A DNA stretch of 64,000 nucleotides. Origin: Alligator mississippiensis. Its lineage: Eukaryota > Chordata > Crocodylia > Alligatoridae. The DNA lies in assembly GCF_030867095.1 (NCBI RefSeq), contig NC_081835.1, forward strand, positions 41,337,892 to 41,401,891, in the 5' to 3' direction. The position numbers were made by a program, and so were the translations under genes. The stretch's first letter is position 1. Each line of letters begins with the position of its first letter. The notes below the pieces were generated by a model. It had not been told where the DNA came from. It did not search any database and was given only the letters and a program-made list of their open reading frames with translations. Below, piece after piece: positions 30,305 to 43,481 of the stretch.

Positions 30305-33300
30305 GGAACTGGATGATGATGCTACCTGCACTGATGAAGTGCAGCAGCTGGTTCAGCCCTATATTCCATCCAATCATATTCCAATGACACGCACATCACG
30401 ACGAGGGACATGCTCAGCTGGGATGGGCTTCACCTGTCCCCCAAAGGTAAGTGTGTTTTCTTCTAGGTTGGCGGATCTCCTCCGGCGGGCTTTAAACTAG
30501 GCTCGTCGGGGGGAGGGGAGTACGAGGGCAGGGGAAGCTGTGGACCACCAAACCATGTGGCACCCACAAGGACAGCCCAGCCTGAAGAAAGATAGCATTG
30601 GAAACCTGAAAGCCATGGGGAGACCAGCACTACAGAACAGGTAAGAAACAAGAAGGTAAGAAACAATGGGCCCCTTGGGACTCGGAGCGGGGGGGCAGCA
30701 AAGGCACCAGTCGCAGGGCTCAAGTGCCTATATACTAATGCTAGGAGCATGGGGAACAAGCAGGATGAACTGGCGCTCCTGCTTGCACTAAACACCTATG
30801 ACTTAGTGGGGCTAACAGAAACCTGGTGGGATTCATCCCACGACTGGGCGGTACATATTGAGGGCTATAGATTGTACAGAAAGGACAGGGTCGGGGAAGA
30901 AAGGGGGGGGGGGGTTGCACTTTATGTCAGTGAGCAATATACATCAACCTTCATCAAGGCAGAATCCAAGGTTGAGGAAGTAGAAGGATTGTGGGTTAGG
31001 CTACATGGGGGGCAAGGAGAAAGGGATTTGGTGGTAGGGGTCTGCTACAGACCCCCACTCCAAGGGGAAGAAATAGATGCGGGGCTCCTGAGGCAACTCT
31101 CGGAGACCATAAAAGCTAAAGAGGCGGTAGTCATGGGGGACCTAAACTACCCAGACATCTGCTGGGAGACGCAGACAGCAAGGTCCCATCGCTCACGCAG
31201 GTTTCTAACCTGTGTACAGGACCTCCACCTGACACAGGAGGTGCATGGTCCCACTAGGGGGAATGCCATACTGGATCTGGTATTGGCAACAGGGGATGAC
31301 ATGGTAGGGGACCTCCAGATCGGTAGCCATTTGGGAGACAGTGATCACCTAATAATAGAATACACCATAAGACGTCGAGTGGGTAAGGTAACTAGTAGGG
31401 TGAAAGTGCTAGACTTTAGGAAAGCTGATCTCAATGCACTCAGGTGATTAGTCAAGGACGCACTGCAGAGTAGGAGTTTTGAAGGGATGGGAGCCCAAGA
31501 AGGGTGGCTGTGCCTTAAGGAAACGATCCTTCGGGCACAAAGCAAGACGATCCCCGAGCGAGGCAAAAGAGGGAAAGGGGCCAGGAGGCTTCCCTGGCTG
31601 ACCAGAGAAATCCAGGGCAGCCTAAGGGCCAAAAAGGGAGCACATAAAAAGTGGAAACAAGGTGAGATCACTAAAGATGAATATACCTCCTCTGCTCGTG
31701 CTTGTAGGGAGGCAGTTAGACGGGCCAAAGCTACCATGGAGTTGAGGATGGCAACCCAAGTAAAAGACAACAAGAAATTGTTTTTTAGATGTATTGGGAG
31801 TAAAGGGAAGGCCCAGGGAGGAATAGGACCCCTGCTAAATGGGCAGAAACAATTGGTGACGGACAGGGGGGACAAGGCTGAACTACTCAACGAGTTCTTT
31901 GCCTCAGTGTTCCTAAGTGAGGGGCACGACAAGTCTCTCACTGGGTTTGTAGAGAGGCAGCAGCAAGGCGCCAGACTTCCATGCGTAGACCCTGAGATGG
32001 TGCACAGTCACTTGGAAGAACTGGATGCCTTTAAGTCAGCAGGCCCAGATGAGCTCCATCCGAGGGTGCTGAAGGCACTGGCCAACATCATTGCAGAGCC
32101 ACTGGCGGGAATATTCGAATGCTCGTGGTGCACGGGCCAAGTCCTGGAGGACTGGAAAAGGGCTAACGTGATCCCCATTTTCAAAAAGGGGAGGAAGGAG
32201 GACCCGGGCAACTATAGGCCAGTCAGTCTCACCTCCATCCTTGGTAAAGTCTTTGAAAAAATTATCAAGGCTCACATTTGTGAGAGCCCGGCAGGACAAA
32301 TTATGCTGAGGGGAAACCAGCACGGGTTTGTGGCGGGCAGATCGTGCCTGACCAATCTAGTCTCTTTCTATGACAAGGTTATGAAACGCCTGGACACAGG
32401 AGGAGGGGTGGATGTCGTATACTTAGACTTCAGGAAGGCCTTCGATACGGTATCCCACCCCATACTGGTGAACAAGTTAAGAGGCTGTGATGTGGATGAC
32501 TACACAGTCCGGTGGGTGGCGAATTGGCTAAAGGGTCGCACCCAGAGAGTCGTGGTGGATGGGTCGGTCTCGACCTGGAAGGGTGTGGGCAGTGGGGTCC
32601 CGCAGGGCTCGGTCCTTGGACCAATACTCTTTAATGTCTTCATCAGTGACTTGGACGAGGGAGTCAAATGTACTCTGTCCAAGTTTGAAGATGACACAAA
32701 GCTATGGGGAGAAGTGGACACGCCAGAGGGCAGGGAATAGCTGCAAGCAGATCTGGACAGGTTAGACAAGTGGGCAGAAAACAACAGGATGCAGTTCAAC
32801 AAGGAGAAATGCAAAGTGCTGCGCCTAGGGAGGAAAAATGTCCAGCACACCTACAGCCTAGGGAATGACCTGCTGGGTGGCACAGAGGTGGAAAGGGATC
32901 TTGGAGTCCTAGTGGACTCCAAGATGAACATGAGCCGGCAGTGTGACGAAGCCATCAGAAAAGCCTATGGCACTTTATCGTGCATCAGCAGATGCAAGAC
33001 AAATAGGTCCAAGGAGGTGATACTTCCCCTCTATAGGGCACTGGTCAGACCGCAGTTGGAGTACTGCGTGCAATTCTGGGCGCCACACTTCAAGAAGGAT
33101 GCGGATAACCTGGAGAGGGTCCAGAGAAGGGCAACTCGTATGGTCAAGGGCCTGCAGACCAAGCCCTATGAGGAGAGACTAGAGAAACTGGACCTTTTCA
33201 GCCTCCGCAAGAGAAGGTTGAGAGGCGACCTTGTGGCTGCCTTTAAGTTCATCACGGGGGCACAGAAGGGAATTGGTGAGGATTTATTCACCAAGGCGCC

Positions 33301-33808
33301 CCCGGGGGTTACAAGAAATAATGGCCACAAGCTAGCAGAGAGCAGATTTAGATTGGACATTAAGAAGAACTTCTTCACAGTTCGAGTGGCCAAGGTCTGG
33401 AACGGGCTCCCAAGGGAGGTGGTGCTCTCCCCTACCCTGGGGGTCTTCAAGAGGAGGTTAGATGAGTATCTAGCTGGGGTCATCTAGACCCAGCACTCTT
33501 TCCTGCTTATGCAGGGGTTCGGACTCGATGATCTATTGAGGTCCCTTCCGACCCTAACATCTATGAATCTATGAATCCCCATTGCCTTGGGGCCAAGGAA
33601 CACATCTCATCTTTTGGCCTCTTATCATGGGCAGCTGATAAGTCAGGTTCATTATGCCCGGATAGAGGCCAGGTCTCGTGTCCAAGACTCTTCCTACCCC
33701 AACCAAGCTGGCACCCTATGACCTGAACAGGGGCTATGCATAGTCCACAAGGCAGGGGTTGCATAAAGCAAGGATTGGTGTCATACTGCAGGTGACAGAC
33801 TGAGACCC
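30305..33808 (+). repeat. interspersed segment X, copy B, split by CR1
   Basis: The left part 30305-30371 (GGAACTGGATGATGATGC.. to CCATCC) and right part 33577-33808 (CCCCATTGCCTTGGGG.. to GACAGACTGAGACCC) together match segment X copy A at 26562-26839. The 3.2-kb CR1 lies exactly at the join. Copy A gives the undisturbed site, so the CR1 came after the spread of segment X. Confidence 0.8.
30372..33576 (+). mobile_element. CR1 LINE, nearly full-length ORF2
   Basis: It starts with the tail of ORF1 (RDMLSWDGLHLSPK..FSSRLADLLRRALN). ORF2 begins at 30749: the endonuclease domain (DLVGLTETWWDSSHDW, YPDICWE, SDHLIIEYTIRR) runs to a TGA at 31445-31447. The frame then resumes at 31487-32740 with the reverse transcriptase ([37 protein letters not shown]) up to a TAG at 32738-32740. 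The C-terminal part follows at 32789-33487. The usual FADD motif reads FEDD. Only about two in-frame stops were seen, so it is a fairly young but dead copy. The 3' end shows the CTATGAATCTATGAAT repeat typical of CR1. Confidence 0.93.
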
Positions 33809-35539
33809 AGGACACCTGACCTTTCCTCAGAGGACTTAGATGGTGTTCAGTATTCACCCACTCCCCCCCAAATTCTGGGGGTAACGCATAGCTGTGTGCA
33901 AGGTCATGTAGCAATCCTACCAAGGGAGCCTCAAGGGTGGATCGATCATCTGTGAGTGATGCACGGGAGAGACACCTGTGGTCCAAGTCTGCCACTCTTG
34001 AGACCTTCCTCCAGCCTTACCTCAGTTTCTGCAGCTGTTAGCTACATAACCCCTCCAGGAGCCTGACACTTTGAACTCCTTTGGGTGGAGTTCAGGAAGC
34101 ACTGTGGAGTGTTTTGGAGCTGAGGAGCTTTCTTGTTTGTTCCCCGTCCTAGAAGGGGTAGTATATAGAGAGGTAGCAGGGGCAGGGGCTGTGCTAGGTG
34201 AGTTCCATGGGCAAGTGGCCCTGGGGTCAGGACAGAGGGTCAGTGTGCTCCATGGACATGTGGGTGGAGACTGCATTGCTAGGCTGGCTCAGATCCATGC
34301 TCCAGTGATGCCTCCCCCATATCTCACCACTTTGGAGGTCAGCTGTCAAAACTTGGTACCAGGAATGAATGCACCTGGAGCTTTCAGCCTGTAAGTAAAG
34401 TATATTCTTTGGGTAGGATACAGCTGATTGACTTCCTCACTTGGGCATCCCATTACAAGATGTGCTCAAGATGGCCGTGCCAGTGATACCAACTATAACA
34501 CATTCATGTTCTTGACTTAAGTGCAATTAGCTGAGGCAATTGTGGGGCATTCATTCATGCCCAAAGCACAGACTTCAGCCACTTGTGCTAAAGGAGCAGC
34601 TCTAAGTGGTGGCTCCGCTACTTGGGGAAGGCAGGATAAGATTCAGCAACCAGGTCTTCTGTTTTTCATGTTATTTCAACGTAAACCTTGAAATCAAAGG
34701 GAAGGAGAGGGGGTGCCGGTGGGGGAGGCGGGTCTCTGCAGAGGCAGGGCAGTGTGGTTGGTCTCTCCAGCCCTATGGAAACGGCCCCTGTTAATTCCTT
34801 AGGTGACATTCTGAGGGAAGTACTCCACACACACTTAGATTTCTTCAGTTCCTCCAGAACTGAGCAGGAGCTGTCTGTTTCCATGAGCCAGAGCTCCTGG
34901 GTCTGAGCGGGGAGAAGTGTTGGCAAGCGCTTGCCAGCAACAGAGCCCACATCCACTTTTAACCTTGTCTGGCACCAGGAGCAAGACAGCTGCCTTGGGA
35001 CTGTGGGAAAGCAAATCTTGTCTTGGCAACGTAGCATGGTGGTAAGTGGAGCCTGTACTACCAGAAGTGCTTCCCTGAGCACTTGGGCAGGCATCAGAGT
35101 GGGAATAGGCAAGCAGGAAAGAGGGTCTGTGCCATGCGAGAAGAGGGGAGTAGGCTTAGCCTACACCCCATGCAGGTTTAAGACACTCCTTTCCCTTCTT
35201 AACCAAGATTCCCCTGTAGCTCTGGGCTGTCACTTTGATCCAAGGTCCCTTCACATCATGGCTGGGAGAGCCTGCTCCCTCTCTCCTCTGTGATGGAAAT
35301 CCCAGTCCCCAAACCTGACTGGTCCACCAAACGTGTGTGGCTGAGGCACCCAGTGCTGCTGGGTTGCACAGTTGCAGTAGCTGCTTAATAGCTCATGTCC
35401 ACCAAGAGCTATTCCTCCTTCCTCCTTTCAGAGCTTAAAGCCCCACCCTGTCCTTTAGCCATGTGCCATCCTTGCAGCTGTTCCCCAAAGAGCATCTTGG
35501 GTCTGTGGCAGGCAGAGATCAAACTAAGGCAGCCTCTGA
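33809..35539. other. intergenic, nothing recognised
   Basis: No frame with a recognisable domain and no clear repeat boundary. It ends at the inferred 3' end of BSN. Confidence 0.4.
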
Positions 35540-35554
35540 TTTATATCAAGTCCT

Positions 35555-35560
35555 TTTATT
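35555..35560 (-). terminator. BSN: probable BSN polyadenylation signal
   Basis: AATAAA on the minus strand within GAATAAAAGGACTTG, at the left edge of the inferred 3'UTR exon. Cleavage would fall near 35535-35545. Confidence 0.5.
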
Positions 35561-36359
35561 CTGTTCCCACAGGAATACCTTGTAGGGGCAACTTCTCACA
35601 ATACATGAGGTGGTACACAGAATACTACAGGTTCTCATAGAGCACAGCAGGACACGCACACCATTCACAATGGTCATAGGGAGGACTCAGGTCATTGCAC
35701 TTACAACTGTAAACTTGTTCTTTTGTTTGATTTTTTTTGTTTTTTTTACAGAACCCCTTGCCCCCCTCCAAAACCCAAAGTAAAGAAAACAACCCCAAAT
35801 ACACAAGCGCTGGGTGACAGTGCGGAGAGAGGGCGTGTACAGCCACGACAACTCAACACGATTCTGCTACGCTTCGCAAGAGTAGAGGAAAAGTCTGAAC
35901 AAGCCAGCCACAAACACCAGGCTTTTTTAGTATTCTTTTTTTATACACAAAAGCGAGAGTTGGCAGGTGTGCTGGTCAGTGAGATGAGGCCCTGAAGGGC
36001 ATTGTTTGGGTTTGTTCTTAGTACCACATGAGATTTACACACTGTACAAATATTTACAATGCAAGGAATGGAGGGGGAGCAGCTGAGAAAACCTGCAGGG
36101 GGCAGGAGTCAGACTAGAGCCCTGAAAAAGCATCCTCAGACTATGCACTTGTCATTGCGGGGGTCCCTGGGAAAGGCCTGCGTGGTTGGGACTGCTGTGA
36201 GTGAAGAGTATCACTGCTAGGAAATACCCTGCTGTCCTGGGCAGGAAGGGAAACATACTTCCCTCTCAAGAGCTGGGAGACCTCCACTTGGCTTGGGACT
36301 GGCTTGACTTTGAGCAGAACTGGAGAGCATCAGTCAGCAAATACTGGGAGCAGCCACAT

Positions 36360-36611
36360 GGGCACGTCTACATGTTGCCATAGTACTAAAGCATGGCGCA
36401 GTACGGGCACTTACTGTGCTGTGTGTGTGGCGCGTGGGTAAATGTCACAGCTATCTCCCCGTAGCAGTGCACCATACTGGGGGAGTGCGCTGCTACAGCA
36501 ACGTAGCTGGTGATCACATGAAGACCCACACAATTGCTATATTACCATAGTGCACTGTACAGCAATGTAGCACTTCGCTACATTGCCATAGGGTGACGTG
36601 TCTACGCACCC
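36360..36611. mobile_element. MITE, TIR group shared in this window
   Basis: The left end GGGCACGTCTACATGTTGCC pairs with the right end, which reads GGGTGCGTAGACACGTCACC on the minus strand. The interior has TGCCATAGT/ACCATAGTGC and GTAGCACTTCGCTAC palindromes. It lies in the inferred BSN 3'UTR exon, so it may be transcribed. Confidence 0.65.
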
Positions 36612-37599
36612 AATGTCCCTGCAGACAGGCACTCGATTCACCTCCTGTCAGGCTATTCCCTCGTGCACTGCCCTTCATTAGCCCTGTGGGGTAGAACATA
36701 TCTGTCTATGCTCTCCATAACCACTGTCAGTGCAGGAAAGAAGTCATGCCTAGGGGCCATGCTGGGATTGTGATTACAATATAGCTGGCCACAATGCCAA
36801 ACATGACTTGTCCTCTTTACTGACTGTGTAATCATGGGCAGCATTGTGCTAGCTAATGGGACCCATCCTAGCTATGCTCAAACTTGATGAAAGGCCAAGG
36901 CCTATGACCTGCCAGGTGAAGGGCCCTGCACACTCTCTGAGCCTGGAAGACTTGTGAATGGCAGGAGCCAAGTGGGAAGGAGGGGCACAGCTCTCACAGA
37001 GGGGCAGGGGCCCTCTGTATAACACCCACTTCCCCGTGAGCTGCTGTTTCTGGGCAGGGGAGGAAAGATGCTCCTGCTGTGCCGGGAGAACTGTGCTGAT
37101 GCTGGCACCAAATCCCTCAGGGAGGGCAGTGCTCTTAGCACTAGACCAGCTGTTCCTTAGTTATTTTGGTGCTGGTGATAAATCTAGAAACAGACACCCA
37201 TCTTATCCTGGAAGCCTAGGGAGTTCAGATAGTTTTCCCATCAGTGCTTCCCTCCTTATAATGAAGCCTTTTAAGTAAAGAAGAGAATTCAGTGTCCCTG
37301 GCTACCAGTACATGGCTCTCTGCTGGGCCTGCCAGAAAATGGCTGAAGCAGAACCCACAGCATTCCTGGCAGCTGCCTGCCATGGGATCAAGGTGAATGT
37401 TGGCTGACTCCAACCAATGAACAACTCTACCTACTGTGGTTCTGGCACTGTCCCTGTCCCAGAGGACAAAACAGTAAGCGACTCGCACAGGTCCCCCTTG
37501 ATGCCATGCTCTCCACCTTGTGCCCAGCTATGCTCTGGTGCACAACTGCTCTAAAGCTGCACATGCTCCCAGATGCCATCTCAGACTGTTTTCACCACA

Positions 37600-37735
37600 C
37601 CCTTGAGCTCTGACCATGGAGCACGGAGGCCCTGGGAAAGGAATTGTCAAGGCCCTTCTGGGTTTGTTCTTTTCACTGTGACAATGGCTTCTCTAAAACT
37701 TGTCTATTCCTGCCTTGGAGAAGCAGTTCTAGGTT
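37600..37735 (+). repeat. short duplicated segment, intact copy
   Basis: The stretch around CACTGTGACAATGGCTTCTC, with AAGGCCCTTCTGGGTTTG to its left, recurs near 43455-43481 plus 44583-44655, where a CR1 has split it. It may be an old repeat or a local duplication. It codes for nothing recognisable. Confidence 0.5.
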
Positions 37736-40250
37736 CCAGGAGTATAATGAAGAGGGGGTGACTATGGCACCAGCCCTGGGTACTGACCCTCAGGGGAGGA
37801 GAAAGGTTAAAAAATAACAGCAGCTGTGCTGCTGGCCTGGTTGCCACTGCTGTATCACCAGCAGCACTTGTCCTATGCATGGCTGCTGCCCAGCATGCTC
37901 AGGTGCCCAATTATGCCTATGCTAGGTCCCGCAGGCATCAACACTGGGACCACTGCAGTCATTTGATTCAGGCTGTATTGAGGAACTGTAATGGGCTGCA
38001 CACCTCTCAGGGAATGTGATGTAAATCTGAAATCGCTCTTCTGTCTCAAAACCCTTGGATGCGCATGTAGCCAAAACCCCATCTGACTATGGTACAGGTT
38101 TGGCACAGTGCAGGTACCAATGCCCATTCCAGTTACTCATGCCCTGAAAAGCAGTGGGCTCTTGCTTTTTATTGGGAATAGAGAGTGGTCTAGCTGTGTG
38201 GGAGGGCCTGAAGTGTAGCTTTTGAGACAATATGGCCCATAGAGACCACCCTATCTAGCTCCTGGATAGTGGAAGGAGATCAGTCTGTCCCTCTTACCTC
38301 TGACCTATAGGTAGGTCGCTGACATGGGTCTCAGCACTTAGGTGTCTTGGGCTTAGAGAATGGAAAGTGCAGCAAACCCTGTATAATGCAGTGATTTCAC
38401 TACTGATGGGTCACAAAGAGCTGAGCGGGGCAGAACAGTAACTGGCTGAGCCACTCACCTGCATGTGCTCGTTCCAGCATGTTCCCAGCATCCAGGCACC
38501 AAGGGAAGGATGTGGCTGTGCTCCCAGATGAGGCCATGCAGGAGAGGGTGTGTCTGTTTGTCTATACCAGCACTGCATTAAGTTCTCTCCTTATTAGCTT
38601 CCCAGTGCCTTGGCCTCAGATGTTGTTCAATGGCTCTTTATGCATTAGCAATACTGCACCAGTGGCTGTGGCACTGAGAGCTGATAGTAGCACGAGAGCT
38701 TGGATTCTCAGCTCTCACAGAAGGCAAGCACTGGGATTAAATCATTTTAGTGCAGCCAACTCTAAAACTAACTTCCAGAAATGATTAGTCTGTCCTGCCC
38801 AGCTGACTATTTCATATCACTTCCCCACTCCTGCTGTGACATCTGTTTAGGCCTCTGGCCTGGGGGGTGGGCAGCGGGAGATGGTGGAGGCAGGGTGCTT
38901 TAGGGCTAGCAAAGTTGATGTCAAGGGAACCTCTAAAGGGTGTTACATGAAGGCAGAATATTTGGTGTTTTTCTGAGGAAGAATTGCGCTTTACATTGTG
39001 ACTGATGGATCCTTAATAACAAGTGCAAAAATCTGCTAATAGCATTCAATATAGGAAATGAACCATGAGGAAAAAAAAAAGAAACTTCAAGCTAAGAACT
39101 GCAAGCATTAAATGTAGATGGAACCGTGCAGAAAAGTAGCAAGCCATGCTCTACGACAGGACAGACAGTCACAGGCTACATGGCTACCCTTTGGCAAAGT
39201 GTCCCTTGATGGGTCGAACATGCCACTAATCGAAAACTTCATACACATAGGTGTTTGATATAAAGATAGCTATCCAGTTTCTCAGTAGCACATTTGCAAT
39301 TAAATCCTTATACATAACATTGAAGTTATTAAATATTAACAGGTTTTTTTTCAATTTTGTATTTCATTGCATAGAACATTAGACATGAGCATCAGTTGCT
39401 GTTACCCAAGGTGAATGGAAGCTCCTATGGATCACATCAATGACTTGTTGTTTTGAGCATGCTCAGCATGAAAGAGAGCCTGGCAGGAAGCTGACAACAC
39501 AAACAAATGAAAACCAGAGCATCTGTACAGGTGCCAATTTCTTTACAGTGAAGCAAGCAGTTTCATTTGGCTGCCTTCTGCTCTCCCGGGTTATGGTCTG
39601 AGGAACTTCATAGTGGCAGGATAAACGAGATTTTGCTTCGAGTAGCTCCTCCGTCTTTCTGAGCATGCCCATTGGTAATGGCTTAAGGACGACTTGAATT
39701 GCACAGTAATAGAAAGAAGAATGGCAGAGGCGAAGCTCTCCTGATCTTGTTCCATGGATTGTGCTCTTAATAGCCTTCTGCACTACTATTGCTTCAGCAG
39801 ACAACAGCCCATGTGCTAACTCATGAAATAAAGCAAAGAGGAAAAACAATTCTGTAGAAAGTAAAAAAAAAAAAGCCAAAACAAAAAAACCTACTAACAA
39901 CAACAAAAAACTCCAAAAAAACCCAACCCCTGGGTGTCAATGAGGTATACACATAAAAAAAAGTGGAATGATTAAGGCTGTTCTTGAAATAAAAATAATA
40001 CCTAGGCATACTTAAAACAATGTGCGACATCAACAATGGAAAGCACTGCCATTTGAATGCTTTAGAATGGCTTCAGGATGGCTTTGGGGCGCCTGGCCAG
40101 CAATTGCTTCAGTAAAAGTCAGCCAGTTTACGCACTGCCTTTCAGAGTCCTATGGCCTCTTATTTCAGTAATGAAACAGTGTTAGGTCCTAATTGAAGTT
40201 CTCTTAATCCCACAGATCAGGTTTTGGAACTTTTTCCAGCACAGAGACAG

Positions 40251-42014
40251 CGAGAGTAAAAGAACACCCTCATGTAGAAGGGACCAATGGGACAAACTGG
40301 AATGTGAAGGAAAATGGAGCCTCTGGCTCCCAGCCCTCAACTCATACACATCGCAGAGAGAGGGAAAAACCTATGAAGACTCTAGAGCTAAAATGCAGTG
40401 GAGTGAACAACTCTGTGTATAATCTCAAGAAAGGGCCATGGTTCCCAACATCAGCCTCTAAGCATGGAGGAGACCACAGGAGGGAGCACTGCTGGGGAAT
40501 CCATGAAGCAGAGCAGGTTCTACCCATACGATCTAATGGTCTGGAACAGGCTCACGCTTTGAAAGCTTCCTTTATAGACAACCTTTCGGTCTAAGCATGA
40601 CTGACCACCTGCTCCTATGGCTCAATCCACAGTGCACAGAGCTGACAAGAGGATGTTCCTGATGCCCTCCTGGAGTGCTGCTTCTCAGATTCTGAAGAAG
40701 CTTGCTCTGCATCCTCCACCCAGACCCCTGTGTAGACACTGTGCCATGAGATTCAACGTCCTCTCTTCTGCATTTGATCTCACAAGCAGCCTAGGGGTTT
40801 CCATGCTTTCAAAAGCTTGGCAAGAGACAGAAAGAGATAGAGAAATTAGTGTCAGTGGAGTTGCATTTGGGTTCTGTGCTGTTTATTGCCTAGTGTGATG
40901 GGGCCCTGATTTAGGACTGGGGCTCCTAGTACTACTCTGGTCAAATGCATAACCAATAGCTGGCAGCACAAGCATTTCTGCCAGATATGAGATGACATCT
41001 ATGCCTTTCCCAAGGCTTCTGGCCCTGGGGTAAGAATATCCCTAGAGATGTCCTGTTCTCCCTCATACTTCTGGATGCTACTGCTTTTATAGTGGAAACT
41101 GAAGAATTGCTACAATAGAACAGGGCAATCTGCTGTTCAAGGAGCTATCTTTTCTTTCAACATTGAAAAGGCTCCCAGACCAGGTCTTGTGTAAGAAGCT
41201 TCAGACAAGCCCCTCTGAATAACCTGGTTTGGCTCTCTAGGAAAGTACACAGACCTAGATCTCATCTACACCACTCTGCAAAGCTACGTGACAAAGACAC
41301 CCACTTACTGGCATTGGATCAAGTTCACCCCCCAAATCTAAAAGCATGCAGCACCTCCAATGACTCTCTAAAGTGGGGCAACAGACAGAGGAAGGAACAG
41401 GGATTTGTGCTACTATGACTGTGATAAGGGGTGACCTTCAGGGTTACCTTTAACTAAAATGAGCCACCTGTCAGCTTGCCCCAGCTGCATACCAAGCACA
41501 GGAGAGGCAGATGATGGGTAGACTGATTTCTAGAAGGGTTTCACCCAAGGAACAGGGAACTTTTTGTTCCTCAAGCAGTGCCCTTCTAGGGATGAGTCTG
41601 CCCAGTACTTGTCTTTTTGTGCATGGTCCTAATTGTGGCCCATAGAGACAGGAAATGGGGTGAAGTGGGGCCAGAAGTCAGGTAGAAGCAGCAGCCAGCC
41701 AGCTTCTTGTGCTTGTGGACTATGGCATCCATGTGAGTTCTGAACATGCTGTAGGGACAGAGAGCTGGCCTAAAGGTCAGGAGAATATTCCAGGTTGGTC
41801 TGAAATAAGGGCTTTTTAGAGTTGGTGGATCTAGACTACAGGGCAGGTTACAGATCATCTCTAAATGGTAATGTAGACAAAATGGTATCGTTACAGGTCT
41901 TCCATGGACCACAGCCCTACACACAGCCTCTGTCAGGGGCTGTCTAGCCATACCCTGGGCCCTGCCTGTGAGAAAGGGACCTAGTGTTAGCCCCAGCAGA
42001 TGCAGCTGGTTGGA
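40251..42014. other. BSN 3'UTR intron, nothing recognised
   Basis: No domain-bearing frame or clear repeat was seen. The acceptor of the inferred last BSN exon may lie near its left edge. Confidence 0.35.
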
Positions 42015-42244
42015 GTCCCTAAACACGTCTTAATGAGATGCTTACTGTGCAGTAGCCTGATACTACTGCACAGTAGCATGTGGTAAAAACCATACTACTG
42101 CACAGTAGCATCACTTAAAAGGCATTCACCAGCACTACTGTGCAGTAATTCTGGTTACTGTGTATTTATTTAGTGCTTGCTTATACAAGTACTAAATAAA
42201 TGTGCAGTAACGCCTGTGCAGTAGCATCTTGTGTAGTTGTGCCC
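42015..42244. mobile_element. MITE rich in TACTGTGCAGTA palindromes
   Basis: Five or more copies of CTACTGCACAGTAG-like palindromes lie between a right end that reads GGGCACAACTACACAAGATG on the minus strand and a diverged left end near AAACACGTCTTAATGAGATG. The same palindrome lies at the left end of the TIR element at 26281, which links the two. Confidence 0.5.
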
Positions 42245-43134
42245 TCTGACAACTAGCGCTCACTTGCTTTACCATGATTAGGCTCCAAAGGAAGCATAAG
42301 CACTCTCTATTTCTCTTCCTTCTTCTAACTTCCTCCAGGTAGAGATCAGTCACACCGCTATCACACTGTCCCCTGTGGCAGTGGGTCCTTGTTCATGAAT
42401 GCCAAGCCCAGGTGGAATGGGTGGCCCTCTGGCTCATGAACTTACTTGGCAGTTCCAGTGGTTAGTGCATGGAAATGTACAACCCCATTTGGTATAAAAG
42501 AGATGGCATATTGCCTAAGCTGGGGCTGGCAACTGCTATACAATCCACAATAATGCCCTTGGCTCTTGTGTGACACTTAGCCCAACGGGTGAGTGTCTCT
42601 TGCTCAGCTCTCTTGGAAACAGCTCTTGTTTGGATCCCCATTTCCACAACAAGGAGGGGGCAGCATCCTTGGCATGTGAGGACAGACTGATTCAGAAGCT
42701 ATGATTTAAACCTGTTTCTATGGCCAAACTCTTGAGGGGAAATTGCTGAGAGAGTGGTAGCTTAATCTTGGTGGAGAGTAGCATGGGCTTTGCAAAACTT
42801 ACATAATATAAAGGAGGGTAGGAACAATCCCACTGGTGAACACTGCTGTTAGCTTGCTGAGAATTGTACACACTCTATTAGATCTGTTCCATCCACAAGC
42901 CAACTTGTGTGCCTCCTCTCTCATCCTGTTGTCTCTGGCTGAAAGTGCTTTGGGGCAGGGATGCAGCAGCCAGCCCAACAGGGCCCAGGCTGGTGCCACC
43001 ACAGTGACCGTGTGAAATGACAGAGAAGGGTTCCAATGCCCAGGAAGTAAGCAGAAGCTCTGGGCTGAGTGCAGTGTGGGAGCTGGCCTGGAAAACTGCA
43101 CTGCTGCCAGCACAGGGCTGCAGGGAGCAGCAGC

Positions 43135-43336
43135 TGCTAGAGCAGGGGTGGGTAATTATTTTGGGTGGAGGGCCACTTACTGAGTTTTGCCAAGTCATCA
43201 AGGGCCACATGACAGGCAGCCCAGGGCAGATTAATATTAGTTTTCTAAATTTTTAGGGGCCCTGCGGGCCGGATAGAATGGCTTGGTGGGCCACATCTGG
43301 CCTGCGGGCCACATTTTGCCCACCCCTGTGCTAGAG
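43135..43336. mobile_element. hAT MITE with perfect target duplication
   Basis: A 186-bp element (43143-43328) starts CAGGGGTGGGTAAT and ends TTTTGCCCACCCCTG, an inverted repeat. It is flanked by the perfect 8-bp direct repeat TGCTAGAG at 43135-43142 and 43329-43336. The interior has the GGCCACAT/CTGCGGGCC motifs usual for this widespread vertebrate type. Confidence 0.92.
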
Positions 43337-43481
43337 GAGCTTTTCTGCCCCTGGTGAAGCTGTAGGCATTCTTCTGTCAGGCTGTCATGCCCTGAGATGG
43401 GATTTGGTGGGAACAAAATCCCTGCCCAGGCTCCATGGGAAGGGAATCCCATTCAGGGATTAATATGCCAAGGCCTGCCTG

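Larger units (their letters stand above)
35540..40250 (-). other. BSN: inferred BSN terminal 3'UTR exon
   Basis: The last BSN coding exon is followed by a strong donor 14 nt after the stop codon, so the 3'UTR must be spliced to a further exon. The poly(A) signal at 35555-35560 and the long, mostly repeat-free, AT-rich DNA at 35600-36350 and 38900-40200 make this interval the best candidate. A 3'UTR of about 4 kb is known for mammalian BSN. The acceptor was not located, and a MITE lies inside at 36360-36611. Boundaries at the 5' side are a guess. Confidence 0.45.
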
